A DNA stretch of 64,000 bases, from the NCBI GenBank assembly GCA_038522735.1, contig JBCBJX010000004.1, positions 1 through 64,000 on the forward strand. The letters run 5' to 3'. A program made the position numbers and the translations under genes. The notes beneath the pieces were generated by a model, which ran no database searches, was not told where the DNA came from, and worked only from the letters and a program-made list of their open reading frames with translations. The stretch comes from JBCBJX01 sp038522735. GTDB taxonomy: Bacteria > Pseudomonadota > Alphaproteobacteria > Caulobacterales > Parvularculaceae. Shown piece by piece: positions 49,128 through 57,421 of the stretch. Position 1 is the stretch's first letter. Every line of letters begins with the position of its first letter.

Positions 49128-51703
49128 GACGCCACCACGTTCACGATGCGTCCCGGCACGACGATCACCTTACGGATGGTTTTTCCTTCGGCGAAGCGGG
49201 CGACGGCGGGGTCGGCGAGAGCGAGCTTCTCGATCGCGTCCTTGTCGGCGTCCGCCGGGGCCTCCAGCTGGCTGCGGGTTTTTCCGTTCACCTGCAGGGG
49301 GAGGAGGATCACGTCTTTTTGCAGAAGCGCCTTATCGGCCTCTGGCCAGGGCGCGTCGCAGACGAGACCCTCGCCGCCGATCGCCTCCCAGCACTCCTCG
49401 GCGAGATGCGGGGTGAACGGCGCGATGAGACGCGTCAGCACAGAAAGCGCCTCGGCGCGGGCGAAGGCGCCTGCGTCATCCGACGTTTCGAACTTCCGCA
49501 CCGCCGTCACCAGCTCATAGAGCCGGGCGATCGCCTTGTTGAAGCGGAAATGCTCGATGTCGTCGGTGACGCCCGCGACGGCGCCGTGTACGGCGCGGCG
49601 GAGATCGAGAGCCGGTCCGTCCGTCTCCGGCGCCTTGGCGAGATCGACGGCTTTCAGCGCATCGCGACCCGCGTCGGCGGCGTCCCAGATGCGCCCGACG
49701 AGGCGCCAGGCGCCCTCGACGCCCGCCGCGGTCCATTCCACGTCCCGCTCAGGCGGCGAATCCGACAGCATGAACCAGCGCGCCGCATCAGCGCCGTAGG
49801 CTTCAGCGATCTCCTCGGGCGCCACGACGTTCTTCTTGGACTTCGACATCTTCTCGATGGCGCCGACGGTCACGGGCGCGCCCGTATCGCGCCGGGTCGC
49901 GGTTTCACCGTCGAGTTTCACGTCTTCGGGGAAGAGCCATTCGCCTGCGGTTTCGTCCCTGTAGGTCGCGTGGACGACCATCCCCTGCGTGAAGAGGTTG
50001 GCGAACGGTTCGTCCACGGAGAGCCAGCCGCACTCTTTCATGTTGCGGCTGTAATAGCGTGCATAGAGAAGATGCAGAATCGCGTGCTCGACGCCGCCGA
50101 TATACTGATCGACCGGCAGCCAGTAATCCGCCGTCTCCGGGTCCGTCGGCCGGTCTTCGGGCGCTGAGGCGAAGCGCGCGAAGTACCAGGAGGAATCGAT
50201 GAACGTGTCGAAGGTGTCGGTCTCGCGCAGCGCCGGCCGGCCGCAGGCGGGGCAGTTCACATGCTTCCAGGTCGGGTGCCGGTCGAGGGGGTTTCCGGGT
50301 TCTGAGAAATCGGCCTCGCCCGGCAGCGTCACCGGGAGCTGATCTTTCAGAACGGGAACGACGCCGCACGTCTCGCAATGGACGATCGGGATCGGGCAGC
50401 CCCAATAGCGCTGGCGCGAGACGCCCCAGTCGCGCAGGCGATAGTTCGTCGTCCCCTCGCCCTCCCCGCGCTCTTCGATGCGGCGGATGATCTCCGCTTT
50501 CGCGTCTTCGACGCCCATGCCGTCGAGAAAGCCCGAATTGAAGATCGATCCGGGCCCGACATAAGGCTCCTCGGCGACGGAGAACGTCCGGGCGTCCTCC
50601 CCTGCGGGCAGGACCACCGGGATGATGTCGAGGCCGTACTTCGCCGCGAAATCATGGTCGCGCTGGTCGTGGCCCGGGCAGCCGAAGATCGCGCCGGTCC
50701 CGTAGTGCATCAGGATGAAGTTTGCGATGAAGACCGGCAGGCGCCGGCCCTCGACGAACGGGTGCGCGACCTCATAGGGCAGCCGGAACCCCTTTTTCTC
50801 CGCACGTTCGATCGCTTCTTCAGAAGTGCCGGCCGCCTGGCATTCGGCGATGAACGCAGCCGCGCCTTCATCTTTCTCCGCATACGCCTTGGCGAGGGGA
50901 TGATCCGGCGAGACGGCGCAGAAGGAGGCGCCGAACAGGGTGTCCGGGCGGGTCGTGTAGATTTCAAGGCCGTCCGCGTCCGCCGGTTTCTCGCCGACAT
51001 AACGGAACGTCATTTTGAGGCCGGACGACTTCCCGATCCAGTTCTTCTGCATCAGGCGGACATTGTCCGGCCAGCCCTCGAGCCGGTCGAGGGCTTCCAG
51101 CAGATCGTCCGCGCGGTCGGTGATCTTCAGAAACCACTGGGAGAGCTCGCGCCGCTCCACCGGCGCGCCGGAGCGCCAGCCCTTGCCGTCGATGACCTGT
51201 TCGTTCGCGAGCACCGTCTGATCGACCGGGTCCCAGTTGACGAAGCTCCTGCGCCGCTCGACGAAGCCTTTCTCCAGGAACTCCAGGAACATGCGCTGCT
51301 CGTGGACGTAGTATTCGGGATCGCAGGTCGCGAATTCGCGGGACCAATCGATGGCGAGGCCCATGCGCTTCAGCTGACCGCGCATGATCTCGATGTTCTT
51401 GTACGTCCATTCCGCGGGATGGGAGCCCGTCTGCATTGCGGCGTTCTCGGCCGGCATGCCGAAGGCGTCCCAGCCCATCGGGTGCAGAACGTTGTAGCCG
51501 CGCGCGCGTTTGTAGCGGGCGACGACGTCGCCCATGGCGTAGTTCCTAACGTGCCCGATATGAATGCGCCCCGACGGGTACGGAAACATTTCGAGGACGT
51601 AGTATTTCGGTTTCGACGGATCCGCAGCCGCCTCGAACGAGCGTGAGTCTTCCCACGCCTTCTGCCACTTCGGCTCTACGGTTTTCGGATTGTAGCGGGC
51701 CAG
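49124..51703 (-). CDS. leuS: Leucyl-tRNA synthetase, apparent CTG start
   Basis: 859 aa class-I synthetase. N-terminal ARYNPKTVEPKWQKAWED, HIGH-type SGRIHIGHVRNYAMGD, editing domain, zinc-type CPACGRPALRETDTFDTF and the KMSKSKKN loop. No ATG/GTG/TTG lies near the family N-terminus in frame; CTG at 51703-51701 encodes the expected first residue, and a perfect AAGGAGG sits 6 nt upstream (51710-51716). The longer upstream frame crosses DUF3576 and is non-coding. Confidence 0.96.
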   Translation of the reverse strand: MARYNPKTVEPKWQKAWEDSRSFEAAADPSKPKYYVLEMFPYPSGRIHIGHVRNYAMGDVVARYKRARGYNVLHPMGWDAFGMPAENAAMQTGSHPAEWTYKNIEIMRGQLKRMGLAIDWSREFATCDPEYYVHEQRMFLEFLEKGFVERRRSFVNWDPVDQTVLANEQVIDGKGWRSGAPVERRELSQWFLKITDRADDLLEALDRLEGWPDNVRLMQKNWIGKSSGLKMTFRYVGEKPADADGLEIYTTRPDTLFGASFCAVSPDHPLAKAYAEKDEGAAAFIAECQAAGTSEEAIERAEKKGFRLPYEVAHPFVEGRRLPVFIANFILMHYGTGAIFGCPGHDQRDHDFAAKYGLDIIPVVLPAGEDARTFSVAEEPYVGPGSIFNSGFLDGMGVEDAKAEIIRRIEERGEGEGTTNYRLRDWGVSRQRYWGCPIPIVHCETCGVVPVLKDQLPVTLPGEADFSEPGNPLDRHPTWKHVNCPACGRPALRETDTFDTFIDSSWYFARFASAPEDRPTDPETADYWLPVDQYIGGVEHAILHLLYARYYSRNMKECGWLSVDEPFANLFTQGMVVHATYRDETAGEWLFPEDVKLDGETATRRDTGAPVTVGAIEKMSKSKKNVVAPEEIAEAYGADAARWFMLSDSPPERDVEWTAAGVEGAWRLVGRIWDAADAGRDALKAVDLAKAPETDGPALDLRRAVHGAVAGVTDDIEHFRFNKAIARLYELVTAVRKFETSDDAGAFARAEALSVLTRLIAPFTPHLAEECWEAIGGEGLVCDAPWPEADKALLQKDVILLPLQVNGKTRSQLEAPADADKDAIEKLALADPAVARFAEGKTIRKVIVVPGRIVNVVAS

Positions 51704-51753
51704 GGCCGGCCTCCTTCGACCTTGATCGGGCGCGCCGCCCCGCGGCGCCGGCT

Positions 51754-52242
51754 TCAGCCGGCCGTGTTGAGACGGATCTCGCGGGCGCGGGTCAGAATGG
51801 CGTTCTCTATCTCGCGGGCGGTGGTCGGCGCGACGGGGCGGTCCTCCCAGCCCGTCGGCGTGCGCACCTGACGAAAGACGCTGACGCGGACCGCGTCGGT
51901 GCGGAGCCGTTTGTCGAGGATGTAGATGTTCGCCTTCAGCCGCTCGTTCGGGGCATTGGCGTCGGAATGCCAGTCGGAGACGATGAGGCCGGCGTAAGGA
52001 TCGACGAAGGAGAGCGGGAGGAAGTCGAGGGTCTCGAGAGACGCCGTCCAGAGGTACCGGTTCACGCTCGTTTCGACGCCGGATTTCGTCAGGACCGAAT
52101 AGTCCGGAACGCCGACATCGCGGGCGATCTTCGAGCCCTGATTGCCGCCGCCGCAGGCCGCGAGCGCGGCGGCGCCCGCTGCGAGAGCCGCCAGGCGAAA
52201 GGCGCGCGCGGCGGAGGAGAGCGGTGCTAAAGAAAATGTCAT
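51754..52242 (-). CDS. DUF3576 family lipoprotein
   Basis: 162 aa. Lipoprotein signal AAGAAALAACGGG. Family features are SVNRYLWTASLETLDFLPLS, DPYAGLIVSDWHSDANAPNE and TAREIENAILTRAREIRL. DUF3576 proteins precede leuS in Alphaproteobacteria; function unknown, possibly envelope-related as it heads the leuS-lptE operon. Confidence 0.87.
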   Translation of the reverse strand: MTFSLAPLSSAARAFRLAALAAGAAALAACGGGNQGSKIARDVGVPDYSVLTKSGVETSVNRYLWTASLETLDFLPLSFVDPYAGLIVSDWHSDANAPNERLKANIYILDKRLRTDAVRVSVFRQVRTPTGWEDRPVAPTTAREIENAILTRAREIRLNTAG

Positions 52243-52326
52243 TGGAGGCCGGCCGTTTGAGATTGCACAACACAGGGAGTGGCGGTGTTACCACAACCGC
52301 GAACCGAGACAATCATGGGGAAAAAT

Positions 52327-52353
52327 GGGGCGATCGGTCCGCTTGACCGCCCC
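52327..52353 (-). terminator. Terminator-like hairpin upstream of the porin
   Basis: GGGGCG (52327-52332) pairs with CGCCCC (52348-52353). On the minus strand the hairpin is followed by ATTTTT. No minus-strand gene lies immediately upstream; it could block antisense transcription or be part of the porin 5' leader. The rest of 52243-52520 shows no gene. Confidence 0.35.
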
Positions 52354-52520
52354 GGTGCGGCCACGAATATGTTTCAGGAGGTTACAAAGCCGGTATCGGC
52401 CTGCGACCTGTTGCGCATGAATTGCACGTAGCCAGTTGTGTTGAGCGACGGGAATCCTGGACTTTTTTCAGGGATCGCGATGTCTGGGGCGGGGACCGCC
52501 CGGGGAGAGTGAGAACGACG

Positions 52521-53723
52521 ATGGCGGCGCAAGCCTCGCATAAGATCGCCTTTGCAGCGCTTCTGGCGCTCGCGGCGACGTGCGCCGGCGCGCAGGAAAT
52601 CGATATCGACACCGAGGCGAGCCTTGTGACTGGCGGCGCCGTCGGCGGCGCGCGGGAGGACAAACCCGCCGACCTTGATATCCGCGTTCGTTTGCGCGGC
52701 TCGACTATCCTCAACAGCGGCCTTGAACTCGGCCTCGGCGCGGAAGCGCGGTTCGATTCCGACAGCCCAGCGAGCTGGTGGGGCGGCGGCCGGTATTCCT
52801 CGCTCCTGATCGGCGGCGACGGCGCGATCATCGGGCCCGAGGGCGACGCGTCGCTCCAGTCGGCCTTCGCCTACGCCCGAGGCGGCTTCGGCCAGCTGGT
52901 CGTCGGCCGCGATCGTGGCGTTAACCGGCGCTTTGCAGTGACCTCCCCGACGATTTTCTCCGCGATCGGCGTCAACGACTGGCGCGCCGACCTTACGGGC
53001 CTCAACGACGTCCACACGGTGAACGACGTCTCCGGCTACTCGACCAAAATCACGTTCCTGCCGCCCGGAAACTTTCTCGGCGGCGTCCTCGGCGGCCTGC
53101 AGCTCGGCGTCTCCTATTCGCCGGCGGGCGTCGATTGTTCAAACGACATCTGCCGGAACGGCGACGGGCTCGTTTTCCTGACGCCGGGCGTGATCGAGCC
53201 GCCCGCCTACGACGACATTCTGGAGACGGCCGTCTATTACGAGAACGACGTGACGCTCGGCGGCGAGCGGCTGATCTTCGGTCTGGCGGCAAGCTATGCG
53301 ACGGCGGACGAAACCACCGACGATCCGGCGAGCGTTGTAGATGAATACGAAAGCTACGCCTTGGGACTGAACCTCGCCTATGGCGGCCTCACCCTCGGCG
53401 GCTCGATCAAGAACTCCACCGCAGGCCTGCGCGATAGCGAGGACGGGTACCTCGCTTTCGATGCGGGCGTCACATACGAAACGGGCCAGTGGGGCTTCAT
53501 GCTGGGTTACGGGGAGGCGGACAGCGACCAGCTGCGGCCCGACCCGTTCGATCCCCTCGCGCGCCGCCAGACGTCGCTCGCGCAGGCCGGCGTCACCTAT
53601 CTCTTCGGTCCGGGCGTCACTATCGGCGCGGCCGCGCAATTCGTCGACGCCCGCAAACCGCAGGACCTTGGCGGCAATGAAGAATCGACGGCGCTCGTCT
53701 TCGAAAGCTCGATCAAATTCTGA
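52521..53723 (+). CDS. Outer-membrane porin
   Basis: 400 aa. Signal peptide (IAFAALLALAATCAGAQ), then a beta-barrel rich in alternating aromatic/glycine strands; SSLLIGGDGAIIGPEGDASL, GGFGQLVVGRDRGV, and a C-terminal VFESSIKF ending in Phe. It resembles the general diffusion porins (porin type 4) of Alphaproteobacteria. ATG 52521 has GGGAGAG upstream. Confidence 0.88.
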   Translation: MAAQASHKIAFAALLALAATCAGAQEIDIDTEASLVTGGAVGGAREDKPADLDIRVRLRGSTILNSGLELGLGAEARFDSDSPASWWGGGRYSSLLIGGDGAIIGPEGDASLQSAFAYARGGFGQLVVGRDRGVNRRFAVTSPTIFSAIGVNDWRADLTGLNDVHTVNDVSGYSTKITFLPPGNFLGGVLGGLQLGVSYSPAGVDCSNDICRNGDGLVFLTPGVIEPPAYDDILETAVYYENDVTLGGERLIFGLAASYATADETTDDPASVVDEYESYALGLNLAYGGLTLGGSIKNSTAGLRDSEDGYLAFDAGVTYETGQWGFMLGYGEADSDQLRPDPFDPLARRQTSLAQAGVTYLFGPGVTIGAAAQFVDARKPQDLGGNEESTALVFESSIKF

Positions 53724-53728
53724 TCCGC

Positions 53729-54367
53729 TCAGTGCGGATGAAACCCCGAAATCGCCGCGACGCCCGCGAACCCCGTTCCGATCAGGCGCCGGGCGTATCG
53801 GTGGTCGATCCCTCCAAGCGCGAACACCGGCGCCCCCGTTCGAGCTGCGCAGGCGGCGGCTCGCAGAACGCCGAGGCCCTCCGCCTCAGGATGAGATTGC
53901 GTAACGAAAACCGGCGAGAGCAGAGCTGCGTCAGCGCCCATCGCCGCGGCGCGGCGGAGGGCGGCGGGGCTGTGGGCGGCGATGGAGACGATCAGCCCAC
54001 GGCGTTTTAAGGGCGGCGCCTGGCTCGACAGCGCCTCCGGCAAGTGGACGCCGCACGCCCCGATATCAGCTGCGAGCCGCGCATCGCGGGCGACCAGAAC
54101 GTGTAGACCCGCCCGTCGCGCGGCGTCTGCAACGCCCGCAGCGAAGGCGCGACGGTCCGCACGATCGTAATCGCGAATGAGGATCGCCGCGCCCCGCGGG
54201 GCGGCCTCGATCGCCGTCATCGGATCGAAACCGCGATCGGCTCCCGTTATGATGAGGGACGAGGCGAACGTGGGCCGGGGCGCGGTTTCGGCGAACTGCG
54301 CCGCGATCCGGTGCAGGGCGCGGACCCGGCGCGCTCCGTCGCCGAGCGGACTGAAAGAGGACGACAT
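53729..54367 (-). CDS. ThiE/TenI-like thiamine phosphate synthase family protein
   Basis: 212 aa TIM barrel. ILIRDYDRADRRAFAAGVAD, ACGVHLPEAL, SIAAHSPAALRRAAAMGADAA, LLSPVFVTQSHPEAEGLGV and VFALGGIDHRYARRL follow the ThiE/TenI pattern, although the phosphate and pyrophosphate loops are reduced. May be a TenI-like protein rather than a true synthase. No thiamine genes nearby. Its ATG shares base 54367 with the divergent TTG of yggS. Confidence 0.75.
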   Translation of the reverse strand: MSSSFSPLGDGARRVRALHRIAAQFAETAPRPTFASSLIITGADRGFDPMTAIEAAPRGAAILIRDYDRADRRAFAAGVADAARRAGLHVLVARDARLAADIGACGVHLPEALSSQAPPLKRRGLIVSIAAHSPAALRRAAAMGADAALLSPVFVTQSHPEAEGLGVLRAAACAARTGAPVFALGGIDHRYARRLIGTGFAGVAAISGFHPH

Positions 54368-55041
54368 TGACCGAGACCTTCACCGAACGCCGCGCCGCCG
54401 TCGAGGCGAAGATCGCGAAAGCCGCCGCCGAGGCGGGCCGCGACCCGTCCGCCGTGACGCTAATCGCCGTCTCGAAGACGTTTCCGGCGGAAGCGATCGC
54501 GCCCGCGCTGGATGCCGGCCATCGGGTCTTCGGCGAGAACCGGGTGCAGGAAGCCCAGCGCAAATGGCCAGAGCTGCAGGCGGGCCGCCCGGACGTCGAG
54601 CTGCGCCTCATCGGCGGCCTTCAGTCGAACAAGGCGGCCGACGCCGTCGCGATCTTCGGCGTGATCGAAAGCCTCGACCGCCCGAAGCTCGCGCGCGCCC
54701 TTGCGGACGCGGCCGCCGCCGCCGGGCGGTCGCCGCGCATGCTCGTGCAGGTCAACACCGGCGAGGAGCCGCAGAAGTCCGGCGTCGCGCCGGAAGAGGC
54801 CGATGCGTTCATAAAGACGTGCCGTGACGAGTACGGGCTTCCAGTCGAGGGGCTCATGTGCATTCCGCCGGCCGACGAGGCTTCTGCGCCTCATTTCGGA
54901 TTGCTTCGCCTCATCGCAGAGCGGAACGGGCTCGAGGTTCTCAGCATGGGAATGAGCGCCGATTTCGAAACAGCGGTGCGCCTTGGGGCGACGCATGTCC
55001 GCCTCGGCACGGCGCTTTTCGGGTCGCGGGACGCTGCGTAG
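54367..55041 (+). CDS. yggS: YggS/PLPBP pyridoxal phosphate homeostasis protein
   Basis: 224 aa PLP-binding protein. TLIAVSKTFPAEAIAPALDA carries the PLP Lys, followed by FGENRVQEAQRKW, RLIGGLQSNKA, VQVNTGEEPQKSGVAPEE, GLMCIPPAD and SMGMSADFETAVRLGATHVR. Binds PLP and buffers amino/keto acid pools. TTG start with GAGG 7 nt upstream. Confidence 0.95.
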   Translation: MTETFTERRAAVEAKIAKAAAEAGRDPSAVTLIAVSKTFPAEAIAPALDAGHRVFGENRVQEAQRKWPELQAGRPDVELRLIGGLQSNKAADAVAIFGVIESLDRPKLARALADAAAAAGRSPRMLVQVNTGEEPQKSGVAPEEADAFIKTCRDEYGLPVEGLMCIPPADEASAPHFGLLRLIAERNGLEVLSMGMSADFETAVRLGATHVRLGTALFGSRDAA

Positions 55042-55050
55042 TACTTTCAC

Positions 55051-55146
55051 GCCGTCCTTCGCGACGCCCGCTGCGCGGGCTCCTCAGGACGAAGTCCAGA
55101 GCAGTCTTCGTCCTGAGCAGCGGCGAACCGCGTCGCGAAGGACGGC
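55051..55146. repeat. Palindromic intergenic repeat, copy 2
   Basis: 96-nt element bounded by GCCGTCCTTCGCGACG and CGTCGCGAAGGACGGC, with inner arms CTCCTCAGGACGAAG / CTTCGTCCTGAGCAG. Very similar to 47483-47580 and, like it, placed between convergent genes (yggS and the YkuD gene). Confidence 0.8.
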
Positions 55147-55158
55147 CGCGCGCGCCGA

Positions 55159-55686
55159 TCACCCCCTGAGAACCTCCATCTCCGCCCCCGGCCCGCATTC
55201 GCGGAGGATCGCGCGCATGTCCTTTTCCGACACCGCCACACAACCTTCGGTCGGTCGATAATCCGCATACGCAAGATGGAAGAAGATCGCGCTGCCGGCT
55301 CCTCGAACCGGCGGATCGTCGTTATGCCCGAGGACGACGCAGATGTCGTAGAGATGATCGTCCCGCGCCATGCGTTCCGCGGAGGCCGGGTAGGGGAGTT
55401 TCACCGGGCGATTGTAGGCGCCGTCCGCGGGATCGTCGCACCAGCCGTCATCGGCGGCGATCGCGGCGAGGGGGAGGCCCGTCTCCGGCCGCGGAACGCG
55501 GTCGGCCCGGTAGAGGACCCGTCGCAGCGGGAAGACGCCCGCGGGCGTTCCGCCGTCGCCCTCGCGTTTTTCACGGACGACGCCGGCGGGACCGAGGGCG
55601 CAGCGCGCCTCGCCCGCCGGCCCGGAGACGATCCCGCCCCGCACGAGGAGGCGCACGGTTTCGCGATCACAGGGGTCGTTCGTCAT
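55159..55686 (-). CDS. YkuD-family L,D-transpeptidase domain protein
   Basis: 175 aa. C-terminal catalytic motif FFHLAYADYRPTEGCVAVSE with His and nucleophilic Cys, preceded by GHNDDPPVRG and DGGTPAGVFPLRRVLYR. L,D-transpeptidases make 3-3 peptidoglycan cross-links or attach lipoproteins. No signal peptide or anchor is seen at the ATG 55686, so either the start is wrong or it belongs to the cytoplasm-type subgroup. Divergent from the response regulator. Confidence 0.8.
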   Translation of the reverse strand: MTNDPCDRETVRLLVRGGIVSGPAGEARCALGPAGVVREKREGDGGTPAGVFPLRRVLYRADRVPRPETGLPLAAIAADDGWCDDPADGAYNRPVKLPYPASAERMARDDHLYDICVVLGHNDDPPVRGAGSAIFFHLAYADYRPTEGCVAVSEKDMRAILRECGPGAEMEVLRG

Positions 55687-55786
55687 CACGATCGTTTCAG
55701 CTGGCGTGAGCGGGACGTTCTTTGCGTCAAGACGGCGCAGGTTATACCAGACGCCGAAACCGGACCAGCCAAGGGAGGCCGCGCCA

Positions 55787-56476
55787 ATGTCCAGAGCCAA
55801 GCGCATCGTCCTCGTCGACGACGACGATCTTTTGCGAGAAACGCTGGTCGAGCAATTTTCCGTCCATGACGAATTCGCCGTGGAGGCGCTCGCCTCGGCC
55901 CAGGAGGCGATTGAAAAGACCAAGGACGAAAAGCATATCAACCTTGTCCTCCTCGATGTCGGCCTGCCGGACATGGACGGGCGCGAAGCCTGCCGCATCA
56001 TGCGCAAGAACGGCTTCAAATCGCCGATCATCATGCTGACGGGCGCGGATTCCGAGGCGGACACGATCCTCGGCCTCGATTCCGGCGCGAACGATTACGT
56101 CACCAAACCGTTCAAATTCGCCGTCCTGCTCGCCCGCCTGCGCGCGCATCTGCGCAGCCACGAGCAGGCTGAGGACGCTGTCTTCAAGGTCGGCCCCTAC
56201 GAGTTTCGACCGGCGGTGAAGATGCTGGTGACGGCGGAGGACAAGAAGATCCGCCTCACCGAAAAAGAAGCGAGCATTCTGAAGTTTCTCTATCGCGCCG
56301 GCGGGAAGCCCGTCTCGCGGGACGTGCTGCTCGACGAGGTCTGGGGCTACAACTCAGGCGTGACGACCCACACGCTCGAAACGCACGTTTATCGCCTGCG
56401 CCAGAAAATCGAGCCGGACCCCCAGAACGTCTCGATCCTGATGACCGAGAGCGGCGGCTACCGTCTGTCGCTCTAG
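55787..56476 (+). CDS. OmpR/PhoB-family response regulator
   Basis: 229 aa. Receiver: RIVLVDDDDLLRETLVEQF, phospho-acceptor Asp57 in LVLLDVGLPDMDG, GANDYVTKPFKFAVLLARL with the Lys. C-terminal winged helix: RLTEKEASILKFLYRAGGK, LLDEVWGYNSGVTTHTLETH, VYRLRQKIE. ATG 55787 with GGGAGG upstream. No kinase gene is adjacent. Resembles essential cell-envelope regulators of Caulobacter but orthology is not shown. Confidence 0.9.
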   Translation: MSRAKRIVLVDDDDLLRETLVEQFSVHDEFAVEALASAQEAIEKTKDEKHINLVLLDVGLPDMDGREACRIMRKNGFKSPIIMLTGADSEADTILGLDSGANDYVTKPFKFAVLLARLRAHLRSHEQAEDAVFKVGPYEFRPAVKMLVTAEDKKIRLTEKEASILKFLYRAGGKPVSRDVLLDEVWGYNSGVTTHTLETHVYRLRQKIEPDPQNVSILMTESGGYRLSL

Positions 56477-56682
56477 GCGGGGAGCGTCGCGACTTCCGCG
56501 TCGTCCATCGTCCGCGCTTCATCGGGCAGCATGATCGGAATACCCTCGCGGATCGGGTAGGCGAGGCGCGAGGCGGCGCATTTCAGCTCCTGCGCGCCTT
56601 CGTCGTAGACAAGCCGGGATTTCGTCTGCGGGCAGACAAGAATGTCGAGCAACGTTCTGTCGAAGCCGGGCGCGTCGGTCAT
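56473..56682 (-). CDS. Trm112 family zinc-ribbon-like protein
   Basis: 69 aa. LLDILVCPQTKSRLVYDE, ELKCAASRLAYPIREGIPIML are the Trm112/YcaR signature, though only one Cys remains in each knuckle. ATG 56682 is preferred over 56697 because GGAAGGA lies 6 nt upstream. In bacteria partners are unclear. Convergent with the response regulator; stops share CTAG. Confidence 0.9.
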   Translation of the reverse strand: MTDAPGFDRTLLDILVCPQTKSRLVYDEGAQELKCAASRLAYPIREGIPIMLPDEARTMDDAEVATLPA

Positions 56683-56708
56683 TTCAGGTCCTTCCATCGG
56701 CGCCCGCC

Positions 56709-57380
56709 TCAGTGCGGCTTCGCGCCGTTCTCCTCGTCCTGATCGCCGCCCTGCTCTGCGATCGCCATCTCCATCAGCGCCGTCAGCGCGGCCGCGCGGT
56801 CGTCGAGCGTCTTCGCTTCGATGAGCGCCTGTTTTTCGTCGGGCGTAAACGGGCAGATCATGGCGAGCGAGTTCACCAGCGTTTCATGCCCGGCTTTTTC
56901 AATGCTCGTCCAGTCCGCGGCGAGACCTTCGAGGGCGAGATACTGCTTCAGAAGATCGAGCAGTCGGCGCCGCGCGACGAGCAGCGGCTCGTTCGTGCTC
57001 GTATCGACGGCGGAGTAGGGCGACCAGTCGACCCGGGCCTGGCGATAGGGCGTCGAAGCGTCGAGCTCCTCCAGCACCTTGAACCGAGAGACGCCGAGGA
57101 GGGTGATGAGATACCGGCCGTCATCGGTTTCTGAAAACGACGCGATGCGGCCGACGCAGCCGACCGAGAAGACGTCCGATTGCCCCATATTCCGCGAAGA
57201 CCGGCTCTGCACCATGCCGATGAGCCGGTCGCCGCGCAGGGCGTCGTCAATCATGTTGAGATAGCGCGGCTCGAAAATGTTGAGGGGCAGCTGGCCGCGC
57301 GGCAGCAACAAGGCGCCGGCGAGGGGGAAGATCGGGATCGTCTCCGGAAGGGCGACGCGCAGGCGCGAGGCCTCGGACAT
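56709..57380 (-). CDS. Lon substrate-binding-domain protein
   Basis: 223 aa, N-terminal LonSBD only: TIPIFPLAGALLLPRGQLPL, LNIFEPRYLNMIDDALRGD and GCVGRIASFSETDDGRYLI. No ATPase or protease domain. Such stand-alone proteins accompany trm112 and a thioredoxin in Alphaproteobacteria. AGGAG precedes the ATG. Confidence 0.88.
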   Translation of the reverse strand: MSEASRLRVALPETIPIFPLAGALLLPRGQLPLNIFEPRYLNMIDDALRGDRLIGMVQSRSSRNMGQSDVFSVGCVGRIASFSETDDGRYLITLLGVSRFKVLEELDASTPYRQARVDWSPYSAVDTSTNEPLLVARRRLLDLLKQYLALEGLAADWTSIEKAGHETLVNSLAMICPFTPDEKQALIEAKTLDDRAAALTALMEMAIAEQGGDQDEENGAKPH

Positions 57381-57421
57381 GGTCGGCTCCTGACATTCGG
57401 CGGTGTTGGTCCGCGCGTTGA

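Noticed and set aside
50378..51646. 422-codon frame opposite leuS
   Set aside because: No domain signature; leuS on the other strand is complete with HIGH and KMSKS motifs.
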